The notes under the pieces were generated by a model. It was not told where the DNA came from and ran no database searches. It saw nothing but the letters and a program-made list of their open reading frames with translations. From the NCBI RefSeq assembly GCF_015752155.1, contig NZ_JADOVI010000013.1, positions 32,947 to 96,946 on the forward strand: a stretch of DNA of 64,000 bases. Direction: 5' to 3'. How positions within the stretch are numbered: the first letter of the stretch is position 1; each line of letters starts with the position of its first letter. This stretch comes from Cryobacterium sp. MP_M3 (lineage in GTDB: Bacteria; Actinomycetota; Actinomycetes; Actinomycetales; Microbacteriaceae). The position numbers and the translations under genes were made by a program. Below, piece after piece: positions 9,410 to 17,847 of the stretch.

Positions 9410-10183
9410 GTGATCGAACTGACCATTCGCGACGACGTCGCACACGTCGTCCTGAACGCCCCCGACAAGCTCAACGCGCTGGATCCGGCCGGGCTCGCCG
9501 AACTCGACGCCGCCTACGAGGCGGCGGAGACGGCCGGGGTGCGCGCCCTCGTGCTGCGCGGTGAGGGCCGGGCGTTCTGCGCCGGGCGAGACATCGCCGG
9601 CGTCGACCCGCGGAGCGACGACGTGATGGGGTTCCTCGGCGAACTCGTCACCCCCCTGCTCAGACGGATGAGCGCCTTCCCGGCCCCCACCTTCGCGGTC
9701 GCCCACGGCGCCTGCCTCGGCGTGGGCCTCGGCCTCCTGATCGCGACGGATGTCGTCTATGTCGCCGACACGGCGAAAATCGGCTCCCCGTTCGCCAACC
9801 TCGGTGCCACGCTCGACTCCGGCGGGCACGCCCTGTTCGTGGAGCGGCTCGGCGCGCACCGCACCCTCGACCTGATCTACTCCGGCCGGCTCATGTCGGG
9901 CGCCGAGGCCGTGGCCGCCGGGCTGTTCAGCCAGGTCTTCCCGGCGGACCAGGTGCGGGCCGCGACCGAGGGAGCCGCGGCGCGTGCCGCGACCGGCGCC
10001 ACCCAGGCGTTCCTGGCCAGCAAGGAGCTCGTGCGGGCGCTCCGCGACGACCGGCTCGGGCTGTGGGAGAGCGTCGCGGCGGAGAACCGCGCCCAGGCCG
10101 CGCTCTGCGCCACGGCCGACTACCGGGAGGGCTTCGCCGCGTTCCAGGAGAAGCGCCGGCCGGTGTTCACCGGCCGGGACTGA
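9410..10183 (+). CDS. paaG: Enoyl-CoA hydratase/isomerase, probable ring-epoxide isomerase PaaG
   Basis: A 257-residue crotonase-fold enzyme. Oxyanion-hole segments are GRAFCAGRDIAG (near residue 60) and AHGACLGVGLGL (near 105). The catalytic region reads GATLDSGGHALF, with Asp rather than the Glu pair of true hydratases, matching the PaaG isomerases that turn the phenylacetyl-CoA epoxide into the oxepin. The GTG start follows GAGAGG. It lies 27 bp after paaE and is the last gene before a terminator. PaaF is the main alternative; no paaH, paaJ or paaZ is seen here. Confidence 0.82.
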   Translation: MIELTIRDDVAHVVLNAPDKLNALDPAGLAELDAAYEAAETAGVRALVLRGEGRAFCAGRDIAGVDPRSDDVMGFLGELVTPLLRRMSAFPAPTFAVAHGACLGVGLGLLIATDVVYVADTAKIGSPFANLGATLDSGGHALFVERLGAHRTLDLIYSGRLMSGAEAVAAGLFSQVFPADQVRAATEGAAARAATGATQAFLASKELVRALRDDRLGLWESVAAENRAQAALCATADYREGFAAFQEKRRPVFTGRD

Positions 10184-10219
10184 CCGGGGGGCGGACCGCG
10201 TCATCCACGATTGCAGCAG

Positions 10220-10251
10220 ACGGAGCCCAACGAATGCTCGTTGGGCTCCGT
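10220..10251. terminator. Hairpin terminator between paaG and the convergent bactofilin-like gene
   Basis: A perfect 14-bp inverted repeat ACGGAGCCCAACGA / TCGTTGGGCTCCGT has a 4-base loop and lies between two convergent stop codons. There is no clear T run, but the symmetry and position suit a bidirectional terminator. Confidence 0.75.
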
Positions 10252-10261
10252 CCTGGGGATG

Positions 10262-11431
10262 TCAGGCGTGTGTCTGCGGAGACTCCCCGACCGTCGGTGA
10301 CGTTGCTGCGGGCTGCAGCGCATCCGCTTCGGGCCGGGTGCGCCATGGCCGCCGACTGTGGATTGCCAGGAGCTGTGCGCCGAGACCGAAGAACACCATG
10401 GCGGCCCATACAACGATGTTCAGCCACGGAATCTGCAGGCCGACGATGAGGATCACGCCGCCGACGAGCGCCTTCAGGACGGGATGTTGGTTCCCGCGGA
10501 ACAGGAGCCGTCCGAGGTAATACGCGCCGTACACGAACGTCGCGAGCGTGAGCACGATCCACACCAACAGGACGGCAAGCGCGAGTGGTGCGCCGATGAT
10601 GGAGACGAGGAGGGCCACGAACGCAATCGGTACGGCGATGGATGCCACGAACCCCACGAGCAACGCCTTCCAGGGTGACGGGACGAGGTGGTCTGTCACC
10701 CGCTGCAGCAAGCGCGGAACGAGCAGGGCCGCGGCGATGGTGATGAGGCTCAAAGCGACCAGCGCGTAGAGCAATCCGAGAAGCCAGCCGACGAACACGG
10801 CCCAGGGTGAGACCTCGACCTGGGGTGGTTGCTTTCGTTCGATGCGCTCCACGGTGCCGCTCACTGCGCCCGCCCTGATGCGTGCGGCGGTGTCGCTTTG
10901 ATAGGTGACGTTGCCCCCGACCCTTCCGTCAACGGTGAGCTGTCCGGTGCTGACGAGCAGGTCACGGCCGACTTCCCCGGCGATCGCGACGTCGCCCCCT
11001 GCACTCACCAGGTCCTTACCGATCGATCCGGCGTCGGTGATGATCACGGTCCCCGCGAACACTGTTCCACTCCGCGAGACGTCACCGCTGATCGTGATGC
11101 TGCCCCCGGCAAGACGCACATTGCCGTCAACGGTCCCGGTGATGGTGACGGTCTGGGCTGCGGCGATCACGTCTCCCCTGACGTTGCCGCTGATGGTGAC
11201 GCTCTGGCCCGACGCATACACGTCGCCGTCGACCTCACCCGAGACGTCGACGGCAAGACCACTGTAGAACTGTGGACCCCGACCGTCGTTCTCTGCAGAA
11301 GCCGCGGTCGGCACGGAAAGTGGTTTCGACGTGGACGCCGCGGCGACTGCGGCTGTTCCCGCGGGGAGGATCAGAAGCCCCGCCGCGAGAACAGTGGCGG
11401 CGAGCCGCCAGGTGTGTGACAGAACTCTCAT
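10262..11431 (-). CDS. Secreted/membrane bactofilin-like polymer-forming protein
   Basis: A 389-residue protein with an N-terminal signal sequence (LAATVLAAGLLILPAGTAAVAAA). A beta-helical repeat region follows (about 60-190) with units such as SGEVDGDVYASGQSVTISGN and VTITGTVDGNVRLAGG, the pattern of bactofilin and other polymer-forming domains. Four or five hydrophobic segments lie between about 205 and 365 (WAVFVGWLLGLLYALVALSL and onward), then a polar tail. The arrangement suggests an extracytoplasmic beta-helix anchored by a membrane domain. Function is unknown. The start is the ATG before MRVLSHTWR. Confidence 0.72.
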   Translation of the reverse strand: MRVLSHTWRLAATVLAAGLLILPAGTAAVAAASTSKPLSVPTAASAENDGRGPQFYSGLAVDVSGEVDGDVYASGQSVTISGNVRGDVIAAAQTVTITGTVDGNVRLAGGSITISGDVSRSGTVFAGTVIITDAGSIGKDLVSAGGDVAIAGEVGRDLLVSTGQLTVDGRVGGNVTYQSDTAARIRAGAVSGTVERIERKQPPQVEVSPWAVFVGWLLGLLYALVALSLITIAAALLVPRLLQRVTDHLVPSPWKALLVGFVASIAVPIAFVALLVSIIGAPLALAVLLVWIVLTLATFVYGAYYLGRLLFRGNQHPVLKALVGGVILIVGLQIPWLNIVVWAAMVFFGLGAQLLAIHSRRPWRTRPEADALQPAATSPTVGESPQTHA

Positions 11432-11843
11432 TTCGATTCCTCTCTCATACCTCGTGCGTCCGCTTGATGGCACCCGCCAGGTGTCATGGCCGGATGCCCT
11501 CGCAACGGGTGGATTCGTGGGGCTGGATGTGGCGGGGTTCGGTCAGCGAGCAAGATACACCCGATGCCGAAGATGCGGCCCGAAAAGCCGACCCCCCAAT
11601 GGTCAGGGAGCGGCGGCGGCCCCGGGTCGGTTGCGAACGGGGCGATCGCGAAGAAGCCCAGGGTCACGAGCGGGAAGATGACGATCCAGGTGATCATCTT
11701 CCGCGATTCGAGAGCAGCCGTATGTCTCGCATCCCATCGGTTGTGCGGCCGGTTGATCACGAGACGGGGCTGAGCAATGGCGGATCGAGTATTCACAGTA
11801 CGATCGCGACCACATCAACGATGCTTATTCATAGGGGGATCCG
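11432..11843. other. Non-coding stretch with a truncated duplicate
   Basis: 412 bp lie between the divergent bactofilin-like and lipoprotein genes. The only recognisable content is the 72-bp partial copy described at 11626-11697. The last about 60 bases before the lipoprotein are clearly AT-richer than the surroundings and probably hold its promoter. No complete gene is evident. Confidence 0.6.
11626..11697 (-). pseudogene. Truncated duplicate of the small membrane protein gene at 12633-12887
   Basis: Read on the minus strand this encodes MITWIVIFPLVTLGFFAIAP followed by FATD, the first membrane segment of the protein encoded at 12633-12887. The DNA matches 12750-12821 at 70 of 72 positions and similarity stops abruptly at both ends. 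The second membrane helix and the normal N-terminus are absent, and the reading frame runs on into unrelated sequence. I read this as a recent partial duplication or gene-conversion tract. Confidence 0.75.
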
Positions 11844-12497
11844 ATGCGCACTATGAAGCGCGCCAAGCTTGCCGCCTTAGCCGGGTCTATCGTCTTCGCG
11901 ACCACCATCTCCGCATGCGCGAGCGATGAGGCATCGAGGCCACACTCGGCTCAACAGAGCGTGGAACAATTTGCCGGAATCGTTTTCGACTACGACCCAT
12001 TGGCCTCTCCGGCCGCACTCGCGGAGCAGAGCAGGCTCGTGGTGACGGGAACGATTGATCGAGTCCAAGAAGGTCGAGTGGAGATCGTCCCAAAGAACGA
12101 GAACATACCGGGGATCTCTACCATCGTGCTCGTGCTGAGAGATCCGAAGGCGGTGGTGGGAAGCGTCGATGAACGCACCGATGGCTTGGTGTATGTCGAG
12201 TTGCCGAATCCCGGCGGGCACGACCCGGATGCGTACCAGGACGGCTTGCGCGAGGGTTCGAGTGTCGTCGCATATCTCGTTCCAGCATCCGACGGGGTAC
12301 CCGTAGAGGGTGTGGATACCGCAATCGCCGATCCGAAGGCGGGGCGACCCGCTGGGCAGGCTCTTTACCTTCCCGCGGGACCACAAGCGCTGATCCTCCA
12401 GTACGAAAACGAGGCTGTCGTATGGCCCCTGATCGGGGAAGCGCGAGACGGCAGGCTTGAAGACACGTTGCCGGGCGGGAAACTCATCGCACCCTGA
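11844..12497 (+). CDS. Putative lipoprotein of unknown function
   Basis: A 217-residue protein starting MRTMKRAKLAALAG with a lipobox ending ISAC near residue 25, so probably membrane-anchored by a diacylglyceryl cysteine. The mature part has VVTGTIDRVQEGR and VLRDPKAVVGS, suggesting small beta-barrel elements, but I do not recognise a family. GGGGGAT precedes the ATG. Its codon use is less G/C-biased than its neighbours, consistent with acquisition from elsewhere. It lies between the two copies of the 72-bp repeat. Confidence 0.75.
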   Translation: MRTMKRAKLAALAGSIVFATTISACASDEASRPHSAQQSVEQFAGIVFDYDPLASPAALAEQSRLVVTGTIDRVQEGRVEIVPKNENIPGISTIVLVLRDPKAVVGSVDERTDGLVYVELPNPGGHDPDAYQDGLREGSSVVAYLVPASDGVPVEGVDTAIADPKAGRPAGQALYLPAGPQALILQYENEAVVWPLIGEARDGRLEDTLPGGKLIAP

Positions 12498-12632
12498 TGA
12501 CTTCGGTTCCTCCCTGAGACAGCGCGTATGTTCGATGCATCCATCCCGCCTCGCACGTGCACGTCTCCATCCACGCGCCTGGGACCAGCGGCAGGAAACA
12601 CCGCCGCCAGTCACTGCGGTCCGCAGGCCGGT

Positions 12633-12887
12633 TCAGCGGCGGCGGCCCTGGAGCGCGCGGTAGGCGCGCATCAACTGGGGCACTACGAGGTAAACGGCGA
12701 CCGGCACCACGACGATCGACAGCACGAACGCCCGGAGAACCGGGTTCCAGTCGGTTGCGAACGGGGCGATCGCGAAGAAGCCCAGGGTCACGAGCGGGAA
12801 GATGGCGATCCACGTGATCATCGCCCTGACGTGCACGGACGGGGGTACTGACGCGGCGTTGCTCTGGTTCGGCTGAGAAATGGACAT
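12633..12887 (-). CDS. Small two-helix membrane protein
   Basis: An 84-residue protein: a polar N-terminus (MSISQPNQSNAASVPPSV), a first membrane helix MITWIAIFPLVTLGFFAIAP, a second helix FVLSIVVVPVAVYLVV and a basic tail RAYRALQGRRR. The helix pair resembles the membrane domain at the C-terminus of some antibiotic-biosynthesis-monooxygenase-like proteins, here on its own. The ATG is preceded by AAAGGAAC. Part of it is duplicated at 11626-11697. Function is unknown. Confidence 0.72.
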   Translation of the reverse strand: MSISQPNQSNAASVPPSVHVRAMITWIAIFPLVTLGFFAIAPFATDWNPVLRAFVLSIVVVPVAVYLVVPQLMRAYRALQGRRR

Positions 12888-12949
12888 GGTTGTTCCTTTC
12901 GTTGTACTGCAGTGGTTGTGAACTGAGGGTGGTCGTGAATCGAGCTCGG

Positions 12950-13894
12950 TCAGGCGGATTGCCGGCCGGCGGATGCGGCGGTGATGTCCTGCTGGAGCAG
13001 CCATCCGTTGATCGCGATGGCACTGGCGCTCCCGGCGCCGGCCGCGGTGATGACCTGGGCGCTCGGCGTGACGACATTGCCCGCGGCCCAGACGCCGGGA
13101 ACGCTGGTCTGGCCGGCCGCGTCGACGGCGACGAGCCCGGTGTGGGGGTCGACCTCGCAGCCCAGGGAGCGCAGGAGATCATCGGTGGGGCGGGGGACGG
13201 GCGCGATGAACACGGCCTCGCACTCAAGGGAGTGTCCGTCATCGAGGCTGATCGCGACGGGGCCGTCAATCTCCCCGCCGAGCCGGGACACCGTGCCGTC
13301 GACGACCCGGATGCCGAAGGCGGCGAGGTAGTGCCGCTCGGCCGGAGTCAGCTCCATGCCATTGGTCAGGAGGGTCACCCGACCGCTGTACCGGCGCAGA
13401 AGCCCGGCCTGCTTGAGTGACATCTCCCGGGCGGCCCCGCCGATCACGCCGATCGAACGGTCCCTCACCTCGTAGCCATGGCAGTACGGGCAGTGGTGCA
13501 CCAGTGCACCCCATCGTTCGCGTACTCCGGGGATGCCGGGGAGCTCGTCTTTCAGCCCGGGCGCCACGAGCAGGGTCCGGGCGACCTCGACCGTGCCGCC
13601 GGCCAGGGTCACGTCGAATCCGCCGTCGTCGCGACGCTCGATTTCGCTCACCGTCGCGGGCTCGATCGCGGCGCCGGAGGCAGTCGCCTCGCGCCGCCCG
13701 ACGGCCAGGAACTCCGCCGGCGACATGCCGTCCCGGGAGAGAAAGCCGTGCATGTGTGCCGCCGGTGCGTTGCGCGGTTCGCCGGCATCGAGCAGCAGAA
13801 CGTTCGCGCGGGCCCTCGCCAGCACCAGTCCGGCGCTCAGGCCTGCGGCTCCCGCGCCGATGATTATCACGTCGTGGTGTGTCTTTTCGGTCAT
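12950..13894 (-). CDS. Thioredoxin-reductase-like FAD/NAD(P) oxidoreductase
   Basis: A 314-residue flavoprotein. The FAD dinucleotide motif GAGAAGLSAGLVLARA is near residue 13, the redox-like pair CPYC in HHCPYCHGYE near 135, the NAD(P) motif GVIGGAA near 150 and the second FAD motif GVWAAGNV near 280. This is the thioredoxin-reductase fold of the low-molecular-weight group in which CxxC is followed by HGYE. The substrate is unknown. It is divergent from the XRE-cupin gene 90 bp away, a frequent pairing that suggests the regulator controls it. Confidence 0.85.
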   Translation of the reverse strand: MTEKTHHDVIIIGAGAAGLSAGLVLARARANVLLLDAGEPRNAPAAHMHGFLSRDGMSPAEFLAVGRREATASGAAIEPATVSEIERRDDGGFDVTLAGGTVEVARTLLVAPGLKDELPGIPGVRERWGALVHHCPYCHGYEVRDRSIGVIGGAAREMSLKQAGLLRRYSGRVTLLTNGMELTPAERHYLAAFGIRVVDGTVSRLGGEIDGPVAISLDDGHSLECEAVFIAPVPRPTDDLLRSLGCEVDPHTGLVAVDAAGQTSVPGVWAAGNVVTPSAQVITAAGAGSASAIAINGWLLQQDITAASAGRQSA

Positions 13895-13984
13895 TGTCAC
13901 CACCTCCGCAAGTAGAGTCCCACCGCCGGGGCACGGAGTGGAAGTTTTGTTGCCGAAACAGGGAGGAACTGATTCGATGGGCGC

Positions 13985-14578
13985 ATGAGCACTGCGCAAC
14001 GCATCGAGACGGCGCTCGGTCAGATCGCGCCCAGGCTGCGCCGAATCCGCCAGAAGAAGGACCTGACCCTGGCCGAGTTGTCGAAGGCCACCGGGATCTC
14101 CACGAGCACCCTGTCCCGCCTCGAATCGGGGCAGCGGAAGCCCAGCCTCGAACTCCTGCTGCCCATCGTGGCCGCCCTCGGGGTGCCCTTCGACGAGATC
14201 GTCACCCCGCCGAGAATCGAAGACCCCCGGGTGCTCCAGAACTCCACCCGCACCGACGGGCGCACCCTCACCCCGCTGTCGGTGCACCAGGGCGAGCCGC
14301 AGGCGTTCAAGATGTCCATCCCCGCGACGGATCGCGACCCTGAGCCGCGAACGCACTCCGGCTACGAGTGGATCTACGTGCTCTCCGGCCGGCTGCGGCT
14401 GGTCCTCGGGGAGCACGACATCATCATGGGAACCGGCGAGGCCGCGGAATTCGACACCCGGAACCCGCACTGGTTCGGGTCCACCGGCGCGGGGCCCGTC
14501 GAGATCCTGAGCATGTTCGGCAAGCAGGGGGAGCGCATCCACGTGCGCGCCCGTCCCCCTGCCGAGGTTCGCCGGTAG
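13985..14578 (+). CDS. XRE-family regulator with C-terminal cupin sensor
   Basis: A 197-residue regulator. Residues 15-70 form a helix-turn-helix (LRRIRQKKDLTLAELSKATG and STSTLSRLESGQRKPS). Residues about 105-185 form a cupin barrel with HSGYEWIYVLSGRLRLVLGE and the final GPVEILSMFGKQGER. Members of this class often respond to small molecules or redox state. It is transcribed away from the thioredoxin-reductase-like gene, and the 90-bp gap must carry both promoters. Confidence 0.85.
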   Translation: MSTAQRIETALGQIAPRLRRIRQKKDLTLAELSKATGISTSTLSRLESGQRKPSLELLLPIVAALGVPFDEIVTPPRIEDPRVLQNSTRTDGRTLTPLSVHQGEPQAFKMSIPATDRDPEPRTHSGYEWIYVLSGRLRLVLGEHDIIMGTGEAAEFDTRNPHWFGSTGAGPVEILSMFGKQGERIHVRARPPAEVRR

Positions 14579-14639
14579 CATGGTGGATTGACCACTGCGG
14601 AACGCACGAGCGTTTTGCATACGTTACGGAGAAATCCCC

Positions 14640-15053
14640 ATGACCACAGGAACAGTGTGGGTCCCGCCCAGCGCGCTCGCCTCGATGATCGAGGAACTCG
14701 CGCAACTGGCCGCGCACCCCCGTCCCGACGCCGTCACGGCCGGCCGGATCCGCGAGCTGCGCAAGACCCTTCGTCATTCTGAAGCCGAGATCAAGCCGGA
14801 CGACGGGCTGGTCGAACCGGGAATGAGGGTCACCGCGATGCTCTCCGGCGACACCCGGGCGACCGTGTTCCTGCTCGGGGAACGCGAACTCGCTTCCCTC
14901 GATCCCGGCGTGGACATCGACGTGTATTCCCCGTCGTCACCGGTGGGCCGGGCCATCATCGGCTCTTTCGTCGGGGACACCGTCACGTACGCCACCCCCT
15001 CCAACCCGAGCGTCCGGATCGAGATCCTCGCCGCCGTCCCCTACACCGGCTAG
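14640..15053 (+). CDS. GreA/GreB C-terminal-domain protein (Rnk-like)
   Basis: A 137-residue protein. The C-terminal half has YSPSSPVGRAIIGSFVGDTV, matching the GreA/GreB C-terminal FKBP-like domain (SPxGRAxxGxxVGDxV). The N-terminal helices are short and do not form the long GreA coiled coil. It may bind RNA polymerase as a Rnk-type factor. ACGGAG precedes the ATG. It starts 61 bp after the XRE-cupin gene. Confidence 0.78.
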   Translation: MTTGTVWVPPSALASMIEELAQLAAHPRPDAVTAGRIRELRKTLRHSEAEIKPDDGLVEPGMRVTAMLSGDTRATVFLLGERELASLDPGVDIDVYSPSSPVGRAIIGSFVGDTVTYATPSNPSVRIEILAAVPYTG

Positions 15054-15278
15054 GCCCCCCGGGCGCCGGGCCTCCCGGCGTGTTGCTCCGCTGGTGCCGG
15101 GCGCGGCGCAATATGCTGCCTCTATCTGCGGCTCGCACGCGAGTCGTGGCACCCGTTCGGATTCTCCGTCACAAATCGGGTTTGTGGCCGACGACCCGGA
15201 CGATGAGTTGCTGTGGGGCTGCCTCGGGTGGCCGCCCCACAGCGACATTCGCCCGGCCGCCACCGTCGCCGGCAGAGA

Positions 15279-16208
15279 TCAGGCGACGGCGAGCATCCCG
15301 GCGGCGGCCAGCGCGAGGGCGAGGCCGAGCCACTGCACAGGGGCGATGCGTTCGCGCAGCACCACGGCGGCGAGCAGGATGGTGCCGGCCGGGTACATCG
15401 CGGTCAGCACGCTCATCACGCTGAGGTCTCCTGCCCGCATGCCGAGGAGCAACAGGAAGTTGGCGATGACGTCGACCACACCGCAAGCCGCCGCCAGCCG
15501 GAGACCCACCAGCAGGGTCGGGCGTCGAAGCGGCGGTGCGGAAGAGAAGGCCGGGGCGCCCGCCGCCTGTGACCGGGCCGCCGCCGGCACAGCCGGCATC
15601 CGTCGCCGGCGCAGGCCGGCCAGGGCCAGCCCGCCGACCAGCACGAACATGATCGTGCCGTTCACAGCGCGGTTCAGCACCAGCGGGACCAGCCCGCTGT
15701 CGTCGGGGGTCAGGTCGATCATGACCATGAACGCGCCGATCATGGCGCCGGAGCCGAGCGCCATCAGCACCCCGACCGTGCTCGGCCGCACCGCGCCCTT
15801 CTCCGGGACGAAGCCGACCAGCACGACCGCCACCAGGGCCAGGCCCAGGGCCCAGTAGCCGATCGGGGCGAGCCGGTCGCCTCCGGCGAGCCCGGCCACC
15901 ATCGGCACCACCGCGGAGACCACCGCGGTGAGCGGGGACAGGATGCTCATCGGCCCGATCGCGAGGCAGGCGTAGAGGAGGGAGATGGCGACGGCGCCGC
16001 TGACCCCGGACAGCGCTCCCCAGAACACGGCCTGCGGGGACCAGACGCCGCCCACGAACGGCAGTGCGACGAGCAGGGCGGCCAGGCCGGATGCCGCGGC
16101 GACCGCGGTCACGAGCATGGAGCTCATCCGCTTCGCGGCCAGGCCGCCGAGGAAGTCGGCGCTGCCGAAGATGAGCGCCCCGATGAGGCCGAGTCCCGCT
16201 GTGAGCAT
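15279..16208 (-). CDS. EamA/DMT-family transporter
   Basis: A 309-residue membrane protein with ten hydrophobic segments arranged as two EamA repeats. The first repeat begins GLGLIGALIFGSADFLGGLA and the second ends in LRERIAPVQWLGLALALAAAG, the standard EamA closing motif. The loop around residues 200-230 is unusually long and Ala/Pro/Arg-rich. The transported metabolite is unknown. The 225 bp between it and the GreA-like gene (15054-15278) show no gene. Confidence 0.88.
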   Translation of the reverse strand: MLTAGLGLIGALIFGSADFLGGLAAKRMSSMLVTAVAAASGLAALLVALPFVGGVWSPQAVFWGALSGVSGAVAISLLYACLAIGPMSILSPLTAVVSAVVPMVAGLAGGDRLAPIGYWALGLALVAVVLVGFVPEKGAVRPSTVGVLMALGSGAMIGAFMVMIDLTPDDSGLVPLVLNRAVNGTIMFVLVGGLALAGLRRRRMPAVPAAARSQAAGAPAFSSAPPLRRPTLLVGLRLAAACGVVDVIANFLLLLGMRAGDLSVMSVLTAMYPAGTILLAAVVLRERIAPVQWLGLALALAAAGMLAVA

Positions 16209-16323
16209 GAGAAGCCCAGCCTAGCCAGTGACGCGGAGCCGGCGCGGATGCCTGCCCGCCGCATCGACGACCCGCCGCCGGGCCGCCGGGTAGGGTGGGA
16301 GCGAACGAGGAGAGGGGGCGACG

Positions 16324-16992
16324 ATGACCACGCGCTGGGCACGGTTCGCCCGCGGCTGGATCGCCGCCCTGTTCTCGACCTTCGTCGCCGCTCTCTCCCA
16401 CACCCTCGGCGGCGGGTCCGGCCCCGGCCTCGTGCCCGTGGCGCTGTCCCTCGCCTTCGCCGGCATCGTCTGCATCGGGCTGGCCGGCCGCACCCTCTCG
16501 GTCTGGCGGGTGAGCCTGTCCGTGGTCGCCAGCCAGCTGATCTTCCACGGCCTGTTCTCGCTCGGTGGCTCGGGCGGTGCACTGGCGACGCCCGCCGCCG
16601 CGCCGCACGCCCACTATCCGGTCGCCGTTCCGGTCGACTCGGCCTTGCTCGGCGCGGCCGGTTCCGGCCACCTCGGCTCCAGCGCGATGACGGGAGCGAT
16701 GCCGGGAGCGATGGCCGGCGGCCCCGCCGACGGCGTCGCCATGTGGCTGGCCCACCTCGCCGCCGCCGCGGTGACGATCCTCGCCCTCCGCTTCGGCGAA
16801 CGCGCGTTCTGGGGTCTCCTCGAGAACGCGCGCCTGGTCATCCGTGCGCTCTTCGCGCAGCACGCTCTCACTCCGCCGCCGCGGTCGCCGCGCCGCACGG
16901 TGACCACCGCTCGGGTCTTCACGCCCCGCGACCTGAGCGTGCTCCTCTCGACCATGCGGCATCGTGGCCCGCCGGTCTCTCTGCCTGCCTGA
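16324..16992 (+). CDS. Histidine-containing membrane protein of the copper-associated cluster
   Basis: A 222-residue protein with four hydrophobic segments: two near residues 10-60, one near 65-85 and one near 140-165. Histidines sit at segment ends (SHTLGG, FHGLFS, HAHYP, GHLGS, LAHLA). A Gly/Ala/Met-rich loop with MTGAMPGAMAGG lies between. It immediately precedes the YcnI and CopC genes, so a role in copper handling is plausible by position and His/Met content. I do not recognise a defined family. Confidence 0.68.
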   Translation: MTTRWARFARGWIAALFSTFVAALSHTLGGGSGPGLVPVALSLAFAGIVCIGLAGRTLSVWRVSLSVVASQLIFHGLFSLGGSGGALATPAAAPHAHYPVAVPVDSALLGAAGSGHLGSSAMTGAMPGAMAGGPADGVAMWLAHLAAAAVTILALRFGERAFWGLLENARLVIRALFAQHALTPPPRSPRRTVTTARVFTPRDLSVLLSTMRHRGPPVSLPA

Positions 16993-17130
16993 CGCTGCCC
17001 GCCTGACGCTCCCGCGTGTCGGCCCCGTGCGTCGGACCATGTCAGACCAGACCGATTGCGCCACCGCGCCGAACCCTCTGCAGGCCTCTTCCTGCGTTCC
17101 CGCCGGTGCGCCCCACAGCAAGGACACCCC

Positions 17131-17838
17131 ATGAAGCTCCAGAAAACCGCCCTCGCCGCCTCGGCCCTCGCCGCCGGTACCCTCCTCGCCCTCGCCGCGC
17201 CGCTCGCGGCCAGCGCCCACATCGACATCGACCCGTCGTCCACCGCGGCCGGCTCCTACGCCGTGCTCAGCTTCGCGCTGCCGCACGGCTGCGACGGGTC
17301 GCCCACCACGAGCATCAGCATCAGCATCCCGGAGAGCATCGTCAGCGTCACCCCCACGGTCAACCCCGACTGGACCGTGGCGAAGACCGCGGTCGACCTG
17401 GCCAAACCGATCACCGACGAAGAGGGAAACACCATCAGCACCCGGATCGGCCAGGTCGTCTACACGGCCGTCACCCCGATGGAAGACGGACTGCGCACCA
17501 CGTTCGACCTGAGCGTGCCGCTCCCGGCCGACGCGGCCGGGAAGACCCTCGAGTTCCCGGTGCTGCAGACCTGTGTCACCGGGTCGACGACCTGGGACCA
17601 GCACGCCGTGGAGGGCGAGGCCGAGCCGGAGCATCCGGCGCCGTCCATCGCGGTCACCGCCGCCGTCGCCGACGGTGAGCACGGCCACGCGGCCGGTGCC
17701 ACGGATGCCGAAGAGACCTCGGCCGCGACCGCCGGAGACGACGTGCTCGCCCGGGTGCTCGGAGTCGGCGGCCTCGTCGTCGGGGCGATCGGCATCGTGC
17801 TGGCCGTGACCGGGCGACGCACCAAGCGGTCGGTCTAG
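17131..17838 (+). CDS. YcnI-family (DUF1775) copper-binding secreted protein
   Basis: A 235-residue exported protein. A signal peptide ends at AASA just before His-31, so the mature N-terminus is His (HIDIDPSS), the residue used for copper binding in the YcnI family. The DUF1775 domain covers about residues 31-175 with AGSYAVLSFALPHGC, ESIVSVTPTVNPDW and LPVLQTC-like ends. A C-terminal membrane helix (GGLVVGAIGIVLAV) and RRTKR tail anchor it outside the cell. AAGGA precedes the ATG. It is followed directly by the CopC gene. Confidence 0.9.
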   Translation: MKLQKTALAASALAAGTLLALAAPLAASAHIDIDPSSTAAGSYAVLSFALPHGCDGSPTTSISISIPESIVSVTPTVNPDWTVAKTAVDLAKPITDEEGNTISTRIGQVVYTAVTPMEDGLRTTFDLSVPLPADAAGKTLEFPVLQTCVTGSTTWDQHAVEGEAEPEHPAPSIAVTAAVADGEHGHAAGATDAEETSAATAGDDVLARVLGVGGLVVGAIGIVLAVTGRRTKRSV

Positions 17839-17847
17839 GCTCGATCC

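Noticed and set aside
15054..15278. A possible short gene between the GreA-like and EamA genes
   Set aside because: Candidate frames are short, with no start signals or recognisable sequence.
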